The position numbers and the translations under genes are program-made. The notes beneath the pieces were generated by a model. The model worked only from the letters and a program-made list of their open reading frames with translations, ran no database searches and was not told where the DNA came from. From positions 27,096-91,095 of the forward strand of contig JBGGOQ010000007.1 in assembly GCA_041320695.1 (NCBI GenBank): a stretch of DNA of 64,000 bases, written 5' to 3'. Positions 9,711-18,905 of this stretch are shown here, one piece after another. Position 1 is the stretch's first letter. Every line of letters begins with the position of its first letter. This DNA comes from Caldicellulosiruptoraceae bacterium PP1 (GTDB lineage: Bacteria > Bacillota > Thermoanaerobacteria > Caldicellulosiruptorales > Caldicellulosiruptoraceae).

Positions 9711-10733
9711 ATGGTTATGAACAGTAAAGAAAGGGTTAACAGGACATTGAATTTTGAAGAGGTTGATAAGATCCCACGGCAGTTATGGTTTTTGCCTGGT
9801 GTTGCAATGTTTAGATCAAAAGAACTAAATAGCATTATCGAAAAATATCCTAACGATATAATAGGTTCTGTCGGAATTTATAGACAGGGAGATAAAGCCA
9901 AAGGAGAGCTTTGCAAAAAAGGATACTATGTTGATAGTTGGGGTAGTGTTTTTTATGTAGCAGAGGATGGTGTGATAGGAGAGGTAAAAGAGCCTGCTAT
10001 ACAGGATTGGGAAAAACTTGACTCTTATCAACCACCATTGGAGATTTTAGATGAAAATTTGGTAGGAGAGGTTAATAAGTATTGTGAGCAGAATAAAGAT
10101 AAGTTTATTGTTGGAGGAACAGATATAAGACCTTTTGAGAGAATGCAGTTTTTAAGAGGAACAGAAAATCTTTTTATTGATATAGCTTTGGACGAGGAAA
10201 AACTTTATAAGCTAAGAGATATGTTACATGAATTTTACATAAAAGAACTAAGCATTTGGATGAAGACAGATGTTGATGCTATTTCATTTATGGATGATTG
10301 GGGATCTCAAACAGCGTTATTGATTTCACCTGAAAGTTGGAGAGAACTTTTCAAGCCATTGTATAAGGAATACTGTGATATAATTCATTCACACGGTAAA
10401 TATGTTTTTTTCCATTCTGATGGCTTCATTGAAGACATATATCCGGATTTAATAGAAATAGGCATCAATGCAGTTAACTCTCAGCTTTTCTGCATGGATA
10501 TAGAAAAACTAGGCCAAAAGTATGCTGGTAAAATAGTGTTCTGGGGAGAGGTAGATAGACAATACCTTTTGCCATTTGGAAAGCAAGAAGAAGTGAGAAA
10601 AGGGGTTAGAAGAGTTGCAAAAGCTCTTATGCCAAATGGTATAAAAACAGGAGTAATAGCTCAGTGCGAATGGGGAATAAATGATCCAATTGAAAATATA
10701 CAGGCAGTTTTTGATGAGTGGGAAAACGTGTAG
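9711..10733 (+). CDS. URO-D/MtaA superfamily protein
   Basis: About 340 residues, URO-D-like TIM barrel. The N-terminal MNSKERVNRTLNFEEVDKIP is typical of the family. FFHSDGFIEDI replaces the methyltransferase HxCG motif with HxDG, and a Cys (AQCEWGIND) sits where the C-terminal zinc Cys of MtaA-type enzymes is expected. The frame is open back to 9642, but AAAGGA at 9701-9705 favours the ATG at 9711 (9717 is possible). It starts a second run of URO-D homologues after the terminator at 9512 and is followed after 29 bp by another. The reaction is unknown; transfer of a methyl group or decarboxylation of a sugar-derived substrate are guesses from the fold. Confidence 0.8.
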   Translation: MVMNSKERVNRTLNFEEVDKIPRQLWFLPGVAMFRSKELNSIIEKYPNDIIGSVGIYRQGDKAKGELCKKGYYVDSWGSVFYVAEDGVIGEVKEPAIQDWEKLDSYQPPLEILDENLVGEVNKYCEQNKDKFIVGGTDIRPFERMQFLRGTENLFIDIALDEEKLYKLRDMLHEFYIKELSIWMKTDVDAISFMDDWGSQTALLISPESWRELFKPLYKEYCDIIHSHGKYVFFHSDGFIEDIYPDLIEIGINAVNSQLFCMDIEKLGQKYAGKIVFWGEVDRQYLLPFGKQEEVRKGVRRVAKALMPNGIKTGVIAQCEWGINDPIENIQAVFDEWENV

Positions 10734-10762
10734 GTAACTTAGTAAAAGGAGGTGCTTTTATT

Positions 10763-11908
10763 ATGGAAGAAAGGGCAACAGATCATAAGAACTTAAACCT
10801 TGCACAACTGAATTATGATGTTATAAGAGGGAAATCGGGTGGCAAAATAATATGGCAGCCAAGAATTCTCTGTTGGTATTATGACAAGATATTCTGTGGC
10901 GAAAAATTGCCAGAACCATTTGATGGGATGACTTTACCTGAGATATATAGGGAATTAGGATGTTCAAATAGGATTTATGACTATAATGAGTGCTTTATAA
11001 AAGAATTTCCTACATCAGTTGCAAGCTATTCTCGAAAGCTATCTGATTTGGAAACCGAATATATAATTGAAACTCCTGTTGGGAAAGTTAGCTCAATAGT
11101 AAGATCTAATACATCTAATTATGGTACATACCCGGTCAAATGGTGGATAACGTGTGAAGATGATATGAGGGTATTTGTTTGGCTAGAGGAGAGGACTACT
11201 TGGAAGTTTGATGAAAAAAGGTTTTATGAAATAAAGGCCATATGGGGAGATTTAGGCCTTCCTACAATATTTATGCCAAGGGTGAATATACAGAGCTTAT
11301 ATATAGACCTTATGGGAGTTGAAGAAGCTATATACTCATTATACGATTATCCAAAGACGGTAGAAGCATATTTTAAGGTTCTTGATGAAAGCCATGAAAG
11401 GCTTATTAAAGTGATAAATGAATCACCAATTGAAATAATTAATTTTGGGGACAATGTTCATTGTGGAACTTTAACTCCTGAATTATTTAAAAAGTATGTT
11501 TTACCTGCTTATCAAAGAAGAAATGAACTACTACATAAAGGAGGAAAGTTTACCCATGCCCATTGGGATGGTGATGTAAAGACATTATTGCCTTTTACAA
11601 AAGAGTGTGGGCTTGATGGAATAGAGGCAATAACCCCAAAACCACAAGGGGATGTAACTCTTTATGAAGTGAAAGATGCCCTCGGCGATGATATATTTTT
11701 GATTGATGGCATTGCAGCAATACTTTTTACAGATACGTACCCAATTGAAGAACTTGAAAAACAAACAAGAAAAGTAATTGAGCTGTTTGCACCAAAGCTT
11801 ATTCTTGGTATTTCAGACGAGATGCCATCATTTGGAGATATAGAAAGAATCAGATTTGTTGGAAAGATAGTTGACGAATATAATGCAACAGTTAGTGGTT
11901 GTAAATAG
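10763..11908 (+). CDS. URO-D/MtaA superfamily protein (divergent)
   Basis: A 381-residue, more divergent URO-D-fold protein. The C-terminal barrel shows THAHWDGDVKTLLP (HxDG variant) and ends GISDEMPSFGDIERI, with no Cys at the usual second zinc-ligand position, unlike its neighbours at 9711 and 12215. The frame opens at 10718, but AAAGGAGGTG at 10745-10754 places the start at the ATG at 10763. It is transcribed with the flanking homologues. Function unknown; the loss of the C-terminal Cys suggests a different metal site or a non-equivalent role. Confidence 0.75.
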   Translation: MEERATDHKNLNLAQLNYDVIRGKSGGKIIWQPRILCWYYDKIFCGEKLPEPFDGMTLPEIYRELGCSNRIYDYNECFIKEFPTSVASYSRKLSDLETEYIIETPVGKVSSIVRSNTSNYGTYPVKWWITCEDDMRVFVWLEERTTWKFDEKRFYEIKAIWGDLGLPTIFMPRVNIQSLYIDLMGVEEAIYSLYDYPKTVEAYFKVLDESHERLIKVINESPIEIINFGDNVHCGTLTPELFKKYVLPAYQRRNELLHKGGKFTHAHWDGDVKTLLPFTKECGLDGIEAITPKPQGDVTLYEVKDALGDDIFLIDGIAAILFTDTYPIEELEKQTRKVIELFAPKLILGISDEMPSFGDIERIRFVGKIVDEYNATVSGCK

Positions 11909-11980
11909 TAATATTGTGTTTTATACAAAAAGTATTGATTGACAATATTTTATTTATAAAGAAAAGAGGAAGTGGTCTTA

Positions 11981-12175
11981 ATGAATAGATTCACACCCGA
12001 TTATAGAAACATTATCAATGCTGCCCAAAACATTCAGGTAGAAAGGATTCCTCTTTATGAGCATATAATTTCAGAGCATATAATGGAAGAGATTTTAAAT
12101 AAAAAGTTTGTTGACTTATATAATGGCAATAAAGAGGAAAAGAAAGAGTTTTTCAGAAACTATGTAGAATTCTAA
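11981..12175 (+). pseudogene. N-terminal fragment of a URO-D superfamily gene
   Basis: A 64-residue reading frame (FTPDYRNIINAAQNIQ..., RIPLYEHIISEHIMEEIL) that looks like the N-terminal part of a URO-D homologue of about 350 residues. It ends in a stop at 12173 with no continuation in any frame before the next gene. A good ribosome site (AAGAGGA, 11964-11970) remains. Read as a 3'-deleted remnant. A functional 64-residue protein is possible but lacks precedent known to me. Confidence 0.6.
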
Positions 12176-12214
12176 ATTGCTTCAAACAAAATATAACGTG
12201 AGAAGGTGATTAAT

Positions 12215-13273
12215 TTGTATAAAGAATGTATGACTCCAAAGGAAAGATGGGAAGCAGTTTTACAGCGAAAAAAGCCTGATAGGCTACCAATGGATTATTG
12301 GGCAACCCCTGAAGTTACTGATAAGCTTATGAAACATTTGAATTGTAACAGTGAACAAGAGCTATATAAAAGGCTCCATATTGACAAACCTGTTACTGTA
12401 TTTCCTGCTTATATAGGGCCTAAATTTAAACCAAACACTGATATGTATGGATGTAGATATAGATACATAGAGTATAACGGAGGTGTCTATGCAGAATGTA
12501 TTTATCATCCTTTGGCTCAATATGAAACTATAGAAGAAATAGAGAAAAATTATACATGGCCAAGTGCTGATTGGTTTGATTATAATATAATACCTGAACA
12601 GATAAAAGGGAAAGAAGAATATCCGATACAAGGAGGAGGTTCTGAACCGTTTTTGATATATAAAAATTTACGTGGTCAAGAACAAGCCTTTATGGATTTA
12701 ATATTATACCCTGATATAGTCGAATACTGTCTTGATAAATTGTTTGACTTTTGTTATGAGAATACTTTAAGGATATATGAGCAAATACCTGGTAAAATTA
12801 CATATTCATATATTGCTGAAGATATGGGTGCAGAGACAGATCTTATGTATTCACCAGAACATATAAAGCAATTTTTACTTCCAAGAATGAAACGAATGAA
12901 TGATTTAGCTCATGAAGCTGGTGTATATGTATTTCATCACAATGATGGTGCTATAAGAAAGATTATTCCTGACTTAATATCAATAGGAATAGATATACTA
13001 AATCCTATACAATGGAGATGCGAAGGTATGGAAAGGGATAAATTGAAACAAGATTTTGGTGATAAGTTAATATTTCATGGTGGTGTTGATAACCAGTATA
13101 CGCTGGCATTTGGTTCGGTTAAGGAAGTAAAAAATGAAGTTATTGAAAATATTCGAATATTAGGAGCTGATGGAGGTTATATAATCGCACCATGTCATAA
13201 CATTCAACCCATTAGTCCAGTAGAAAATATAATAGCGATGTATGAAACTGGGAGGGAATATGGGTGGTTATAA
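12215..13273 (+). CDS. URO-D/MtaA superfamily protein
   Basis: About 352 residues, with the classical family start MTPKERWEAVLQRKKPDRLP. The C-terminal region has FHHNDGAIRKIIPD (HxDG), FHGGVDNQYTLAFG and APCHNIQPISPVENI, the last Cys matching the second zinc ligand of the MtaA/CmuA group. TTG at 12215 is preferred as start because AGAAGG at 12201-12206 is correctly spaced; the ATG at 12230 is 20 bases away from it. It is the last gene of the URO-D run. Of the set, this one most resembles corrinoid/coenzyme methyltransferases, though with Asp for the first Cys. Confidence 0.8.
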   Translation: MYKECMTPKERWEAVLQRKKPDRLPMDYWATPEVTDKLMKHLNCNSEQELYKRLHIDKPVTVFPAYIGPKFKPNTDMYGCRYRYIEYNGGVYAECIYHPLAQYETIEEIEKNYTWPSADWFDYNIIPEQIKGKEEYPIQGGGSEPFLIYKNLRGQEQAFMDLILYPDIVEYCLDKLFDFCYENTLRIYEQIPGKITYSYIAEDMGAETDLMYSPEHIKQFLLPRMKRMNDLAHEAGVYVFHHNDGAIRKIIPDLISIGIDILNPIQWRCEGMERDKLKQDFGDKLIFHGGVDNQYTLAFGSVKEVKNEVIENIRILGADGGYIIAPCHNIQPISPVENIIAMYETGREYGWL

Positions 13274-13401
13274 AAAAAGTTTATTCTAATGTCAGCTATG
13301 AAAGTTTTTTAAAACGTCACTGATGATAAAAGCAAAGTTAATGCTATGAAGAAGGCTTTTTTATTCTAAAGAATTTTTGTTGAAATTTTCATTTATTAAT
13401 T

Positions 13402-13448
13402 ATTTTATGTAATTTATTGTTGTAGATTGTCTTTCAATCCACTATAAT
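13402..13448 (+). promoter_or_regulatory. Promoter and conserved upstream element of chemoreceptor 1
   Basis: Sigma-A-like promoter TTGTAG (13420-13425), 17-bp spacer, TATAAT (13443-13448). The 33 bp from 13402 to 13434 match 33488-33520, upstream of the second chemoreceptor, at 29 positions, including a box ATTTTATGTAAT just upstream of the -35. No SigD-type motility promoter is seen. Confidence 0.7.
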
Positions 13449-13480
13449 TTTACTATATGTAAATGATTGGGGGGCAAAAA

Positions 13481-15586
13481 ATGAAGCTAAATTTATCTCA
13501 TCTTGATTTTAGCTTTTTATATTCATTTATTAAGAAAAAAGGATTAGCTCGAAACTTGGCTATGCTATTGCTTGGTGTAATAGTTATTCCAATTTTAATT
13601 ATTGGAATTGTAGCGGTAGCAACTTCTTATAATTCAATAATCAATAAAAGCAAAGATGGATACCTTTCAACTACACATTCTGCAGGGATGTATTTTGATG
13701 TAATATTTGAGAATATTGATCAATTGACTCTCCAACTTGTATCTAATAATACTATTATGAATTATTTTTCTGAAACATCAACAGACTATGGTAAGCCAAT
13801 TGCAAGAGAAGAAGCTGAAAAAATGATATCAAACGTTATTTCAACAAGTAAATACATATCAGGTATATACATTGTAACTGATAAAAATACTACTATTACA
13901 TATCCAATGCAAAGTATTACAAGTATTTATGACTTTGATAAGATAAAAAAATCAACATGGTATAAGAAAATTGCAGATTCAAAGGATAAAACAATATGGA
14001 TAAACAACCATAAAGAAGCATTTGATGAAGTATCTCAAAAAAATGGTTACATAGTTGAACCCTATGCTGTATCAGCAGCAAGGCCATTTAAGGATATGAG
14101 GACAAATACAACACTTGGTGTTTTAATGTTTGATATAAGTGAAAAGAAGTTTAAAAAAGCAATGCAGATGATAAAATTATCACAACATGGCTTTTTGCTT
14201 GCATTGACCCCAGAATTTAAGGTTATTGCTCCAGATAACATTAACATGAAAATAGATACAAATACAAAATTTGTTAATGATGTAATAAATAAAATTGCAT
14301 CCAATCAAGAAGAAGGTACTTTTGAATCACTGAATGGGAAAAACTCATCACTTATTTGTAATTTCCGTTCACCTTCTTCAGGCTGGACATACATAGGGGT
14401 TGTTCCTTTATCAGATTTATTGTCATCAGCAAATGGTTTAAGAACTCTCATTATAATAATTGCTATTATATTTACATTGATAGCATTAATTGTTGGGATT
14501 TTCTTTGCTTCAAGAATAGCATACGATGTTGAAAAAGTTACAAACGTTATGAGTATTGCCGCAAATGGAGATTTAAGGGTAAGTAGCGATATAAAGAGGA
14601 AAGATGAAATAGGTGTACTTTCCAATAGCTTTAATACTATGACAGAACAGATAAGAACATTAATCAAAAAAGGTGTTGAGCTATCAACGCAGGTAAATGA
14701 ATCAATAGCAAATGTTGTAGCAATAGCAAATGAGACTTCAACAACATCAAATGATGTAGTAAGAGCGATACAAGAGATAGCTAAAGGTTCTTCTAACCAA
14801 GCACAAGAGGCAAATAAGATAACCGAAAGGGTAGCGGGATTTGGAAGCAAAATAAACTTGGTTGTTGAAGCATCAAATGAGATGGATAAATTATCAGAAA
14901 AGGTTAATAGGTATACTCAAAATGGGCTTGTTACAGTTGAGGATTTAAATAATAAAACCGAACAGACAACCAAAGTAACAACAGCAATGATGACAAATAT
15001 CAAAGAGCTAACAAATTACACAAAATCGATAGGGAAGATAATAACATTACTTAGCAATATATCCGAGCAGACAAAGCTATTGGCATTGAACGCATCAATA
15101 GAGGCTGCAAAGGCTGGGGAGGCAGGAAGAGGATTTTCTGTTGTAGCAGCAGAGATAAGGAAATTAGCAGACCAATCAAGGAACTCAACTAAAGATATAG
15201 AAGAGATGCTAAGAAAGATAACAAACCAGGCGAATAATACAGAAACGGCAGCTGCATCAGTTGAAGCAATTATAAAGGAACAAATTAATTCAGTATCTGG
15301 AGTTTCCAAAGCCTTTAGCAAAATAACAAATGCAATGAGTGAGCTATCAAATAAGATAGAGGATATAAATAAATCGATACAGGAGATAGACAAGGATAAG
15401 AATGATATAATATATAGTATAGAGAGTATATCAGCAATTTCAGAAGAAACAGCAGCATCCTCAGAAGAGGTATCAGCATCAACCCAAGAGCAGTTAACAG
15501 CAATAGAAGAACTCAAATCAATGGCCGAAAAACTTTATTCTTTAGCACATGAACTAGAAAAAGCTATGGAGATATTTAAGATATAA
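13481..15586 (+). CDS. Methyl-accepting chemotaxis protein
   Basis: A 701-residue transmembrane chemoreceptor. TM1 is about residues 25-48, followed by an extracellular dCache-like sensor of about 270 residues. TM2 ([19 protein letters not shown]) is about 320-343, then HAMP, then a coiled-coil signalling domain. The signalling tip [19 protein letters not shown] lies near residues 533-551, followed by [11 protein letters not shown]. There is no C-terminal CheR-binding pentapeptide. The start ATG follows GGGGGGC at 13469-13475. It is a paralogue of the receptor at 33571-35670, with matching N terminus (KKKGLARNL) and signalling domain but more diverged sensor domain. It stands alone downstream of the mannoside/URO-D cluster, so it may sense a related sugar. 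Confidence 0.95.
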   Translation: MKLNLSHLDFSFLYSFIKKKGLARNLAMLLLGVIVIPILIIGIVAVATSYNSIINKSKDGYLSTTHSAGMYFDVIFENIDQLTLQLVSNNTIMNYFSETSTDYGKPIAREEAEKMISNVISTSKYISGIYIVTDKNTTITYPMQSITSIYDFDKIKKSTWYKKIADSKDKTIWINNHKEAFDEVSQKNGYIVEPYAVSAARPFKDMRTNTTLGVLMFDISEKKFKKAMQMIKLSQHGFLLALTPEFKVIAPDNINMKIDTNTKFVNDVINKIASNQEEGTFESLNGKNSSLICNFRSPSSGWTYIGVVPLSDLLSSANGLRTLIIIIAIIFTLIALIVGIFFASRIAYDVEKVTNVMSIAANGDLRVSSDIKRKDEIGVLSNSFNTMTEQIRTLIKKGVELSTQVNESIANVVAIANETSTTSNDVVRAIQEIAKGSSNQAQEANKITERVAGFGSKINLVVEASNEMDKLSEKVNRYTQNGLVTVEDLNNKTEQTTKVTTAMMTNIKELTNYTKSIGKIITLLSNISEQTKLLALNASIEAAKAGEAGRGFSVVAAEIRKLADQSRNSTKDIEEMLRKITNQANNTETAAASVEAIIKEQINSVSGVSKAFSKITNAMSELSNKIEDINKSIQEIDKDKNDIIYSIESISAISEETAASSEEVSASTQEQLTAIEELKSMAEKLYSLAHELEKAMEIFKI

Positions 15587-15595
15587 TTCTATGTT

Positions 15596-15628
15596 AAGGG
15601 TATCTTCTTAAAGATACCCTTATATTTT
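15596..15628 (+). terminator. Rho-independent terminator of chemoreceptor 1
   Basis: Perfect 11-bp stem AAGGGTATCTT / AAGATACCCTT (15596-15606, 15611-15621) with a CTTA loop, followed by ATATTTTTA. Confidence 0.88.
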
Positions 15629-15736
15629 TAAAAACTACTTATTTTTAAAAAACGAATAAAATCTAAAAAAGAAAATTAAATTATGATAATTTATTTAAAA
15701 ATAAATATTTCAATTTCATAAATATTTAATTATTTA

Positions 15737-15766
15737 TTGTTATTAAACAACAAATTGTGATAAAAT
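15737..15766 (+). promoter_or_regulatory. Candidate promoter of the poly-G ORF pair
   Basis: TTGTTA (15737-15742), 18-bp spacer, TAAAAT (15761-15766), 48 bp before the ATG at 15814. In AT-rich DNA such matches arise by chance, so confidence is moderate. Confidence 0.45.
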
Positions 15767-15813
15767 ATTACATAATATGACATATCATTTAAAATGGAAG
15801 TGAAATTTTTATT

Positions 15814-16161
15814 ATGCAAGGGACAAAACAATTTTTAGAAACAGTTAATAAATATCTTTTGGGTATCGATAATAGTGTTTCCATAAACAGATACAACAAT
15901 ACAAGTTTTGAAATATATTATGCGAATATGGAAAAGAAAAATATAAGAAGTATATTAATTGTTTTAGATAAATATAGTTATACTTTTTGTATTAATAATG
16001 TAATTAGCAAGATTAACAATCAAATAAAAGATATGATACCCAAAGGATACAAGATTCTGCTTTTCTTGAAAAAGCCTTTCAATGATGAAAATAAAATCAT
16101 ATATGAGATATTAAATTACATAAATGATATAAATTGTAAATTGGGGGGGGGGGGTATTTAA
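15814..16161 (+). CDS. Unknown protein, 5' part, ending in a G12 tract
   Basis: A 115-residue frame with a fair ribosome site (GGAAGTGA near 15796). I do not recognise it: mixed alpha/beta composition, Asn/Ile/Lys-rich, no signal peptide and no membrane segment. It ends in GGGGI because it runs through 12 consecutive G (16143-16154) into a stop. Loss of one G, or gain of two, would carry the frame without a stop into the ORF at 16199-16528 and give one 237-residue protein. The natural product is therefore probably the fusion, with the present state being the off state or a sequencing error. Confidence 0.6.
   Translation: MQGTKQFLETVNKYLLGIDNSVSINRYNNTSFEIYYANMEKKNIRSILIVLDKYSYTFCINNVISKINNQIKDMIPKGYKILLFLKKPFNDENKIIYEILNYINDINCKLGGGGI
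16143..16154 (+). repeat. G12 homopolymer, candidate phase-variation tract
   Basis: Twelve G in a row inside a coding frame in very AT-rich DNA. With 12 G the upstream frame stops at 16159. With 11 or 14 G it continues through GTA TTT AAC CCT to the downstream ORF. With 13 G it stops about 40 bases later. Slipped-strand mispairing at such tracts is the classical mechanism of phase variation. Confidence 0.75.
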
Positions 16162-16198
16162 CCCTAATAATACAATATATGTTAATAATGTAATAGAA

Positions 16199-16528
16199 AT
16201 GAAAATTATAAAATCTAATAATATAAATAATAATGAATTTATTACTGTTTTTTACGGGCATAACTTTTATAAAGAATTAGATAGCGAAATGGATTTAAAT
16301 CCTGAAAATTATATTTGTTTTATATTAAGAATAATGCTAAATACTATAAAAGATGATATAGATAGAAATACAAAAATATGGTTATTTATATATAGCTTTG
16401 ATAAAGCGGATAATATTAAAAATGCAATATTGAATACTCACAAAAATTTTACTATTGATAATATTGAAAGAATATTTTTTTATAATGAGATATTATTAAA
16501 TGAATGGATATATTATAAACAATCTTAA
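16199..16528 (+). CDS. Unknown protein, 3' part of the poly-G split gene
   Basis: A 109-residue frame, hydrophilic and Asn/Ile-rich, with no recognised domain. No ribosome site precedes its ATG (sequence TGTAATAGAA), and the frame is open upstream to the G tract at 16143-16154. That supports its being the distal half of the gene starting at 15814 rather than an independent gene. It lies just before an IS607-type remnant. Confidence 0.5.
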   Translation: MKIIKSNNINNNEFITVFYGHNFYKELDSEMDLNPENYICFILRIMLNTIKDDIDRNTKIWLFIYSFDKADNIKNAILNTHKNFTIDNIERIFFYNEILLNEWIYYKQS

Positions 16529-16540
16529 CCATTATATTTA

Positions 16541-16738
16541 ATCAAGTATTTATTTAAAAAATTTAACACTGAAATAGTGGTTATGTCAGAAGTGGGGAAT
16601 GAAAAACTTGATGCTCAAGAAATATTCGAAGAGATAGTGAGCCTGCTTCATTGTTACAGTATGAAACTGTATAGCAAAAGAAAGATTAAAAAGATAAAAG
16701 AAATATTGGAGAGCGTAGAAGATGAAAAAGACAGTTAA
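16541..16738 (+). pseudogene. IS607-type serine recombinase, C-terminal remnant
   Basis: About 65 codons resembling the C-terminal end of IS607 TnpA resolvases: EIVVMSEVGNEKLDAQEIFE, then LHCYSMKLYSKRK. The catalytic serine domain and the DNA-binding domain are missing upstream. The stop at 16736-16738 overlaps the tnpB start, as in intact elements of this family. Confidence 0.65.
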
Positions 16739-17921
16739 AAGAGTTGAACAAATTCAACTAAATAGAAAACACGACATATGGAACTATTTTGATGAAATAT
16801 GTTTTGCCTCAAAAAATTTATACAATTACGCCAATTATATTGTAAGACAATAATTTGTACACAATAACAAATGGATAAGATACAGGTAGTTAGATAGAGA
16901 ATTAAAAAAACATGAAACTTACAAAAACCTGCCTGCCCAAACAGCCCAGCAAACATTGAGATTACTTGATAGAAATTGGAAATCGTTTTTTAATGCTATG
17001 AAAGAATGGAAGAAAGATAAAAGCAAATTTTTAGGCAGACCAATGTTGCCAAAGTATAAAAAGAAAGACGGTAAAGCCATTGCTATATTTACAAATCAGC
17101 AATGTAAGATTAAGAATGGTTATTTGACCTTCCCCAAAACAGATTTAACACTAAAAACTACAGTAACAGGTAAATTAAAAGAAGTGAGAGTAATACCTAA
17201 TGAATGTGTTTACATTGTTAAAATAGTGTATGAGAAAGAGATATTGAATGAAGTTATAAAAGAGTCTCAAAGAATAGCAGGAATAGATTTAGGACTTGAT
17301 AACTTTGTAACTTTGGTAAATAACATAGGTGTAAAGCCTATTGTTATTAATGGCAGATTTATCAAGTCGATTAATCAGTATTATAACAAGAGGAAAGCAG
17401 AACTTATGAGTTATATTGGCAATAGGGGGACAAGCAAAAGGATAGAAAAACTTACACTAAAAAGGAATAATAAAATAAAAGACTTTATGCACAAAACAAG
17501 CAGGTTTGTACTTAAATGGTGTAAAGAACACAACATTTATACTATTGTTATTGGCTATAACAAGGGATGGAAACAAGAAATAGAATTAGGTAAATTGAAC
17601 AATCAAAACTTTACAGGGATTTCTTACTATTAATTTATCAATATACTTGAGTACAAATGTGAGGAAGAAGGAATTAATGTAATTAAGATAGAAGAAAGTT
17701 ATACAAGTGGATGCAGTTCTCTTGATGGCAAAAAAGTATGTGAAGAAAATTATAACTCGAATCGTCGAATTACAAGAGGTTTATTTAAGAGCAACAAAGG
17801 GATTCTAATAAATGTTGATGTGAATGCAGCATATAATATTATGATAAAAGCATTCCCCGAAACGTTTGCAGAGGGGATAGAGGGTGTGGGGTTACACCCA
17901 GTTAGGCTAAATATAGCCTAA
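16722..17921 (+). pseudogene. tnpB: tnpB pseudogene of the IS607-type element
   Basis: TnpB-family RNA-guided nuclease relic in one frame from ATG 16722 to TAA 17919, interrupted by stops at 16851, 16887 and 17631. The RuvC motif IAGIDLGLDNFVTL is still present near 17274, and VIGYNKGWKQE near 17549. The zinc-finger region is reduced to CSSLDGKKVC, and NVDVNAAYNIM marks the final RuvC segment. It belongs to a different TnpB subgroup from the intact gene at 35954-37024. Non-functional because of the internal stops. Confidence 0.85.
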
Positions 17922-18021
17922 TAAAGAATAGTATTTAATAAAATTTATGATAAGTTTTATTATATTAAACACTATTCATAACCTACCACTTAAATAAAAA
18001 TTATATGAAATAGGTGATACT

Positions 18022-18167
18022 ATGTTTTTGGTGTTGACTATTACCCAGAGCATTGGGAAGAGGAAAGATGGGAAACTGATGCCAAGCTTATGAAGGAAGC
18101 TCAGATTAATGTTGTAAGGCTTGCTGAGTTTGCTTGGTGTAGGCTTGAAAAAGAGGATGGAGTTTAA
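18022..18167 (+). pseudogene. Duplicated 5' fragment of the GH42 beta-galactosidase gene
   Basis: The first roughly 120 bp are almost identical to the start of the intact GH42 gene at 24400, including the ribosome site AGGTGATA just upstream. One T is missing from the run after the ATG (five against six), which shifts the frame. After TGGTGTAG (18142) identity falls, though codons for RLEKEDGV can still be read before a stop at 18165. Nothing of the remaining 600 codons is present. Confidence 0.9.
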
Positions 18168-18515
18168 ACCTTGTAAGTATTTAAAAAACTGTATATTGGA
18201 AACAGTAAACCTGATGATTTAAATTTTCCGAAATAAATACAGTTAGCAAAAGTAAAAGATATAATATCTTAAAGTTTTAGGTAAAAGATTGTAGAGATTT
18301 TTAATAATATTAATACATAGATATTATTAAACTTAATAAAGAAACTTTAGGATTAATAGTTATCAAAACAGGAATAATAGCTAATTAAAGGAGTAAGTGC
18401 CAAACATAATTAGAAAAAGAATCTATACAAATATCAATGACGGATGGAGATATAATAAATGGGGAATCAAATATTTTATTTATAGCTAATTACTACATAA
18501 GGAGCAATCATATTA
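18168..18515. other. Non-coding debris between GH42 fragment and membrane ORF
   Basis: About 350 bp of AT-rich sequence with no open frame, ribosome site or terminator that I can support. It probably contains eroded coding sequence. Confidence 0.4.
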
Positions 18516-18905
18516 ATGGGTTTATTTGTAAGATATATATTATTAAAGAACTATTTAATGATTATGATTAAGGAAATATTTAAATTTATTAAAACAAAAA
18601 AAGTCATATTTATAACTGCTATTTTAATTAATTCTTTGATTTTTATTATTATTGTATGGATAAATATAGCAATAAATAGAATAATTAAAGGAGTATTATA
18701 TTCAATAACTGGCATAGTTATTTATCTATTTAAATCAACATTAATGCTTAGATTTCTATTAAATCAATTAAAGTTTTTGGAAGATTTAAAATCCACAGCT
18801 TCTAATATGTTATTTCTATTCAATTCTCATTTACTCACTTTAAAATCAATAATCATAGCTATTTCTATTGGAAACTTAAATATATCAAAAGAGACTTTAT
18901 TTTGA
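18516..18905 (+). CDS. Unknown membrane protein, probably a fragment
   Basis: A 129-residue hydrophobic frame with two or three membrane segments (VIFITAILINSLIFIIIVWI, then VLYSITGIVIYLF). Ribosome site AAGGAGC (18499-18505) precedes ATG 18516. The frame stops at 18903, but hydrophobic reading continues downstream in other frames, so this is likely the 5' part of a broken membrane-protein gene. Not assigned to a family. Confidence 0.35.
   Translation: MGLFVRYILLKNYLMIMIKEIFKFIKTKKVIFITAILINSLIFIIIVWINIAINRIIKGVLYSITGIVIYLFKSTLMLRFLLNQLKFLEDLKSTASNMLFLFNSHLLTLKSIIIAISIGNLNISKETLF

Larger units (their letters stand above)
16541..17940 (+). mobile_element. IS607-type insertion sequence remnant
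   Basis: A serine-recombinase C-terminal remnant (to 16738) overlaps by 17 bp the start of a tnpB pseudogene (16722-17921), the tnpA/tnpB arrangement of IS607-family elements. The 3' end carries two hairpins, GGGTGT/ACACCC (17882-17899) and TAGGCTA/TAGCCTA (17903-17920). No intact recombinase remains, so the element is dead. Exact ends are not defined. Confidence 0.65.

Noticed and set aside
2827..13273. URO-D homologues as haem biosynthesis genes (hemE)
   Set aside because: Several divergent copies lie in one sugar cluster with no other hem genes, and their motifs fit the MtaA/CmuA side of the superfamily better.
14305..15516. Long open frames on the minus strand opposite the first chemoreceptor (181 and 166 codons)
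   Set aside because: They are antisense shadows of the biased Ser/Ala/Ile/Glu-rich signalling domain, have no ribosome site, and the plus-strand product is a clear chemoreceptor.
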